From contig JAISQX010000164.1 of NCBI GenBank assembly GCA_031273965.1, positions 1-9,891 on the forward strand: a stretch of 9,891 bases of DNA, given 5' to 3'. Shown here one piece after another: positions 6,458-9,891 of this stretch; within the stretch, counting starts at the first letter, position 1, and the number at the start of each line of letters is the position of its first letter. The position numbers and the translations under genes were made by a program. The notes beneath the pieces were generated by a model. It was not told the DNA's origin. It saw only the letters and a program-made list of their open reading frames with translations, and ran no database searches. Origin of the DNA: Clostridiales bacterium (GTDB taxonomy: Bacteria > Bacillota > Clostridia > Christensenellales > JAISNN01).

Positions 6458-6521
6458 CTCTCATAGCGGAACAAACCCGCCGAGATTTTTTTATGGATAC
6501 GTCCTAATGCAAAGATGAGAG
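6458..6521 (-). other. Folded tRNA-sized spacer element, possibly a degenerate tRNA
   Basis: In the largest gap of the array, CTCTCAT and ATGAGAG (6521-6515 with 6464-6458 on the minus strand) form a 7-bp stem, the length of a tRNA acceptor, closing 64 nt. Directly inside its 3' strand is a GCGG/CCGC hairpin with a 7-nt loop (6466-6480), placed where a T arm would be. A 3-bp GGA/TCC hairpin lies at 6495-6504. There is no TTCRANN loop, no readable anticodon arm and no CCA. It may be a decayed tRNA, a processing spacer or coincidence. Confidence 0.25.
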
Positions 6522-6526
6522 AATTA

Positions 6527-6600
<74 letters not shown>

Positions 6601-6630
6601 AAAAACATACTCTTTTTTGCAACGCATAAT

Positions 6631-6660
6631 ATTCTAACATAATGTACGGATTTAAGTCAA
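6631..6660 (-). promoter_or_regulatory. Promoter of the tRNA array, extended -10
   Basis: On the minus strand TTGACT (6660-6655) is followed by an 18-nt spacer and TAGAAT (6636-6631). TG lies one base before the -10, the extended -10 form. Transcription would begin near 6624, ahead of tRNA-Gly(TCC). A/T tracts upstream could act as an UP element. No other convincing promoter is seen in the array, so one primary transcript is likely. Confidence 0.7.
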
Positions 6661-6733
6661 CTTTTTTCGCGCGTATTTAAAAAAAATTAATAAAAATAAT
6701 TTGTCAAATTACCTTGTAACGCGGGGAAAAAAG

Positions 6734-6762
6734 TTGCTTAGAAAATGAAAAAGTGGTATAAT
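6734..6762 (+). promoter_or_regulatory. Sigma-A promoter of guaB
   Basis: TTGCTT (6734-6739), a 17-nt spacer and a perfect TATAAT (6757-6762), with A/T-rich sequence upstream. Transcription would start near 6769, leaving a leader of only about 50 nt, too short for a purine riboswitch. It is back to back with the tRNA promoter. Confidence 0.82.
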
Positions 6763-6819
6763 CCCAATAATATTTAAGAACGACCGGTATAGAGCGATTA
6801 AAAAGGAGCGGACATAATT

Positions 6820-8283
6820 ATGAAAACTATAATGAAAGAGGGCTTGACCTTTGACGACGTGCTTTTAATTCCTCAAAAATCTTCGGTTTTGCCAAAGGAC
6901 GTGGACTTGACCGTTCAACTTGGCGGCGGAATTACTCTGAATATCCCGCTTATGAGCGCGGCTATGGATACCGTTACCGAGAGCGAATTGGCTATAGCTA
7001 TGGCAAGAGAGGGCGGAGTGGGGATTATTCATAAAAACCTTTCCATAGAGGAACAGTCAATGAATGTCGATAAGGTGAAGCGGAGCGAACACGGAGTTAT
7101 AACCGACCCTTTTTTCTTAGAGCCGCAAAATCTGGTCAGCGACGCGCTTATGCTTATGAGAAAATATAAGATAAGCGTCGTGCCGATAACAAAGGGCGGA
7201 GTCCTTGTGGGAATATTGACGAACCGTGATTTGCGCTTTGAAACCAATCACGATCAGCCAATCGACAACGTCATGACTAAGAAAAACCTCGTTACCGCTC
7301 CTGTCGGAACGAGTCTTATGGAGGCGCAAAAGACTCTCGCAAAATATAGAATAGAAAAGCTTCCTTTAGTCGATGAAAATTATAGACTAAAAGGACTCAT
7401 AACGATAAAGGATATAGAAAAGGCTATACAATATCCAAATTCCGCAAAGGACAAAAACGGTAGATTGCTTGCCGGCGCCGCGGTTGGCGTTACGGCGGAT
7501 ACGCTTGAGCGCGTGGCGGCGCTTGCCGCTTCAAAGGTGGATATTATAGCCGTGGATACGGCGCACGGACACAATGTGAACGTTATAAAAACCGTTGCCA
7601 AGATAAAAGTAAAATACCCGCATCTGTGTATAATTGCGGGCAACGTCGCGACGGCGGAGGCGACAAAAGCGTTGTTGGATGCCGGCGCGGATATAGTCAA
7701 AGTGGGTATAGGGCCGGGTTCGATATGTACAACGCGGGTCGTCGCGGGCATAGGCGTTCCTCAAATTACCGCCATAATGGATTGCGCCGAGGAAGCGGAT
7801 AAGCACAACAAGCGCGTTATTGCCGACGGCGGCGTGAAGTATTCCGGAGATATCCCAAAGGCTATAGCCGCGGGCGCGTCCGCCGTAATGATAGGTTCGC
7901 TCTTTGCCGGAACGAAGGAAAGTCCCGGAGAAATCGAAATATTTCAGGGCAGAAGCTTTAAGACCTATCGCGGAATGGGTTCTATTGCGGCTATGGCAAG
8001 CGGAAGCAAGGACCGGTATTTTCAATCGGAAGCGACGAACGCAAAACTCGTTCCCGAGGGAGTCGAGGGAAGAGTCCCGTACAGAGGGTCGCTGTCGGAT
8101 ATCGTCATGCAGCTTATCGGCGGATTGAGAGCCGGAATGGGATATACGGGAATGTCAGATACCGAGAGCCTCAGAACAAAATCGCAATTCATAAGAATCA
8201 CAAACGCGTCGCTTATAGAGAGTCACCCGCACGATATCACAATAACAAAGGAGTCTCCGAATTATTCTACAAAACAGAATTAG
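6820..8283 (+). CDS. guaB: Inosine-5'-monophosphate dehydrogenase
   Basis: GuaB oxidises IMP to XMP with NAD, the committed step of guanine nucleotide synthesis. The product is 487 aa, the usual bacterial length. It opens with EGLTFDDVLLIP (7-18). A pair of CBS domains (about 93-205, the regulatory nucleotide-binding module) interrupts the TIM barrel. The active-site loop GIGPGSICTT (296-305) carries the catalytic Cys303. DGGVKYSGDIPKAIAAGA (337-354) binds the IMP phosphate, and EGRVPYRG (416-423) supplies the flap arginine. AAGGAG (6803-6808) lies 11 nt before the ATG. A second ATG at 6832 would also leave the conserved start intact but lies further from the ribosome site. It has its own promoter. 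I see no clear terminator after it: a bulged CTT-GCGT/ACGC-AAG stem with TTTT at 8318-8324 is weak. Confidence 0.98.
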   Translation: MKTIMKEGLTFDDVLLIPQKSSVLPKDVDLTVQLGGGITLNIPLMSAAMDTVTESELAIAMAREGGVGIIHKNLSIEEQSMNVDKVKRSEHGVITDPFFLEPQNLVSDALMLMRKYKISVVPITKGGVLVGILTNRDLRFETNHDQPIDNVMTKKNLVTAPVGTSLMEAQKTLAKYRIEKLPLVDENYRLKGLITIKDIEKAIQYPNSAKDKNGRLLAGAAVGVTADTLERVAALAASKVDIIAVDTAHGHNVNVIKTVAKIKVKYPHLCIIAGNVATAEATKALLDAGADIVKVGIGPGSICTTRVVAGIGVPQITAIMDCAEEADKHNKRVIADGGVKYSGDIPKAIAAGASAVMIGSLFAGTKESPGEIEIFQGRSFKTYRGMGSIAAMASGSKDRYFQSEATNAKLVPEGVEGRVPYRGSLSDIVMQLIGGLRAGMGYTGMSDTESLRTKSQFIRITNASLIESHPHDITITKESPNYSTKQN

Positions 8284-8322
8284 CGGCTACTTCGATACTT
8301 TGCGTATTTAAACGCGTAAGTT

Positions 8323-8350
8323 TTGGCAATAATGTATACGCCGGTATGAA
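8323..8350 (+). promoter_or_regulatory. Possible weak promoter for hflX
   Basis: TTGGCA (8323-8328), a 16-nt spacer and TATGAA (8345-8350) lie in the 118-nt gap between guaB and hflX. The match is modest, and read-through from guaB is equally possible. Confidence 0.3.
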
Positions 8351-8401
8351 ACTGTAGCAAAGTCGTAAATAACCGGTGAAGAATTGAAGAGTTTATAAAA
8401 T

Positions 8402-9891
8402 ATGATTTATGGAAACACCGTCGGAGTAAAAAAATCGGTTCTCAAAAGATTGGAAGACCTTACGGAAAACCGTGAAAAAAATTATGTCGTTGACGAAATT
8501 CTATTGAATGAGATCTGTGCGGTTTCCGATAAGATTAACCGTGAAATTTGCGTATTCATCTCGCGCGCGGGTCGATTATTATCAATCGGAATAGGCGATA
8601 ACGCGACGGTTTCTGCTGAGGAATATAATATAAGGCGCTCGACGGATAAGTTGTCGGGCGTTCGATGTATTCATACCCATTTGAACGGTTCTTCGATGTT
8701 GTCGCAGCCCGATCTTACCGCGTTGCACCGGTTAAGACTGGACACGGTGGGAGCCGTATGCGTAATCGGCGGGCGTCCGGCAGATATATCGTTTGCATTC
8801 ATTGCGGGCGGCGGCGTAGAGATGGTGCGATATAAGGATTTTTTGCACATTGACCATAGCGCGGTTTTTAAAAAAATCAATTCTGTGGAAAAGGCTATGG
8901 CGAAGCCCGCTCAATTAAAGACAGTTAAAGACAGCGACAGAGCGTTGCTGGTTTGCGTTTCGGAGAGCGGCGCGGAGGAGTTTTTGAAAGAATTAAATAA
9001 CCTCGCAAAAACCGCCGGTACGACTGTAGTGGGCAGTATAATTCAAACAAAAGCTATTCCGGACAAAAATTTTTGCGTCGGAAGCGGAAAACTAGACGAA
9101 ATACGCGCTCTCATCGTTGAAAAGAATGCGGATTTATTGATATTTGATAATGAGTTAAGCGGATTACAATTAAAAAACATCGAAGAGGCCTTGGGGATTT
9201 CCGTAATAGACCGCGCTATGCTCATACTTGAAATCTTTGCGCGCCATGCGGTCAGCAACGAGGGTAAGCTTCAGGTGGAGCTTGCAAAATTGAAATATAC
9301 CCTTCCTAAGCTTTTGGGACAGGGAAAAGCCCTGTCCAGAATCGGCGGCGGCGCGGGAACCGCCACAAAAGGCTCGGGCGAAACCAAGCTAGAAACCGAT
9401 AGGCGTCATATTAAAAGAACGATTTTTGAATTGTCGGAGCGAATAGAGAAGCTTAAGCGGGAGAGGGAAATGCGCCGTGAAAGCCGTCAAAATAATCAAA
9501 AAAAGACGGCGGCGATAGTCGGCTATACGAATGCGGGCAAAAGCACGCTTATGAACGCGCTTTCCAAGTCGTCCGTAAAAGCCGAAGACAAGTTATTTGC
9601 GACTCTTGACCCTGTAACGAGGAAGATTTGGGCGGACGTTGGCAAAGAGTATCTTTTAACGGACACCGTAGGTTTTATCGATCGCCTGCCGCACGAGCTT
9701 GTGGACGCGTTCCGTTCGACATTGGAAGAGGTAACGCAAGCCGATATATTAATACATGTGGTTGATTATTCCAATCCGTCAATGCTTCGTCAATACAATG
9801 TGGTTCTCGACGTTTTGAAATCATTGGGCGCGGGCGAAAAACCTATAATTACGGTTTATAATAAGACGGATAAAATAATTCCGGAGGGAAA
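8402..9891 (+). CDS. hflX: HflX-type ribosome-associated GTPase with N-terminal extension (3' end cut)
   Basis: HflX GTPases bind the 50S subunit and split stalled or stress-inactivated ribosomes. 496 codons are visible from ATG 8402. The typical HflX N-terminal domain covers about 180-290 (VGSGKLDEI, IFDNELSGLQLKNIEEALG, IDRAMLILEIFARHA). Next come the linker LPKLLGQGKALSRIGGG (301-317) and a charged, probably helical segment (330-365). The G domain shows P-loop GYTNAGKST (374-382), G2 region FATLDP (399-404), G3 DTVGFI (421-426) and G4 NKTD (487-490). G5 and the C-terminus lie beyond the edge. Residues 1 to about 165 form an extra domain absent from E. coli HflX but seen in clostridial ones. 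It carries a JAMM-like set Glu48, His91-Thr-His93, Ser101, Asp104. The start region MIYGNTVGVKKS fits clostridial relatives, although the ribosome site (GAAGAG) is weak and distant. Confidence 0.93.
   Translation, partial: MIYGNTVGVKKSVLKRLEDLTENREKNYVVDEILLNEICAVSDKINREICVFISRAGRLLSIGIGDNATVSAEEYNIRRSTDKLSGVRCIHTHLNGSSMLSQPDLTALHRLRLDTVGAVCVIGGRPADISFAFIAGGGVEMVRYKDFLHIDHSAVFKKINSVEKAMAKPAQLKTVKDSDRALLVCVSESGAEEFLKELNNLAKTAGTTVVGSIIQTKAIPDKNFCVGSGKLDEIRALIVEKNADLLIFDNELSGLQLKNIEEALGISVIDRAMLILEIFARHAVSNEGKLQVELAKLKYTLPKLLGQGKALSRIGGGAGTATKGSGETKLETDRRHIKRTIFELSERIEKLKREREMRRESRQNNQKKTAAIVGYTNAGKSTLMNALSKSSVKAEDKLFATLDPVTRKIWADVGKEYLLTDTVGFIDRLPHELVDAFRSTLEEVTQADILIHVVDYSNPSMLRQYNVVLDVLKSLGAGEKPIITVYNKTDKIIPEG

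Noticed and set aside
6661..6710. Second minus-strand TTGACA (6707-6702) ahead of the tRNA array
   Set aside because: No acceptable -10 at 16-18 nt (the position reads TTTTTT). The extended -10 promoter at 6631-6660 fits better.

Overview
The window looks like chromosomal housekeeping DNA from a member of the Clostridia or a related Bacillota lineage, probably an anaerobe. Several things point that way. LeuC is the 418-residue stand-alone type common in Clostridia. LeuD is short (161 aa), HflX carries a long extra N-terminal domain like those of clostridial HflX proteins, ribosome binding sites are strong AGGAGG-like sequences, sigma-A promoters are consensus-like, and all tRNA genes encode CCA. 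I see no integrase, transposase, phage, CRISPR or plasmid functions.

Layout. (1) Positions 1-1881, minus strand: argC then argB, two consecutive arginine biosynthesis steps, with a consensus promoter and palindromic ArgR-type sites upstream (1918-2037). (2) Positions 2038-2547: a non-coding stretch that ends in a consensus plus-strand promoter (2347-2375) and a leader of about 165 nt with two possible hairpins. (3) Positions 2548-5603, plus strand: leuC, leuD, leuB, that is, isopropylmalate isomerase (both subunits) and isopropylmalate dehydrogenase. leuA is not in the window. A 203-nt structured gap separates leuC from leuD. (4) Positions 5739-5773: a 16-bp perfect inverted repeat between the convergent leu operon and tRNA array. 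(5) Positions 5790-6600, minus strand: seven tRNA genes, transcribed in the order Gly(TCC), Arg(TCT), His(GTG), Gln(TTG), Lys(TTT), Leu(TAG), Gly(GCC). (6) Positions 6601-6819: divergent promoters for the tRNA array and guaB. (7) Positions 6820-8283: guaB (IMP dehydrogenase). (8) From 8402 to the right edge: hflX, a ribosome-associated GTPase, cut off after its G4 motif.

Together these genes serve arginine synthesis, leucine synthesis, translation (tRNAs, HflX) and guanine nucleotide supply. Most of the window is ordinary. The observation most worth following up is in HflX: its N-terminal extension contains an apparently complete JAMM/MPN metalloprotease-type motif (Glu48, His91-x-His93, Ser101, Asp104), a pattern also seen in RadC/JAB domains. 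Secondary points are the argC operator arrangement, the leu leader, the leuC-leuD hairpin and a tRNA-sized folded element in the largest spacer of the tRNA array.
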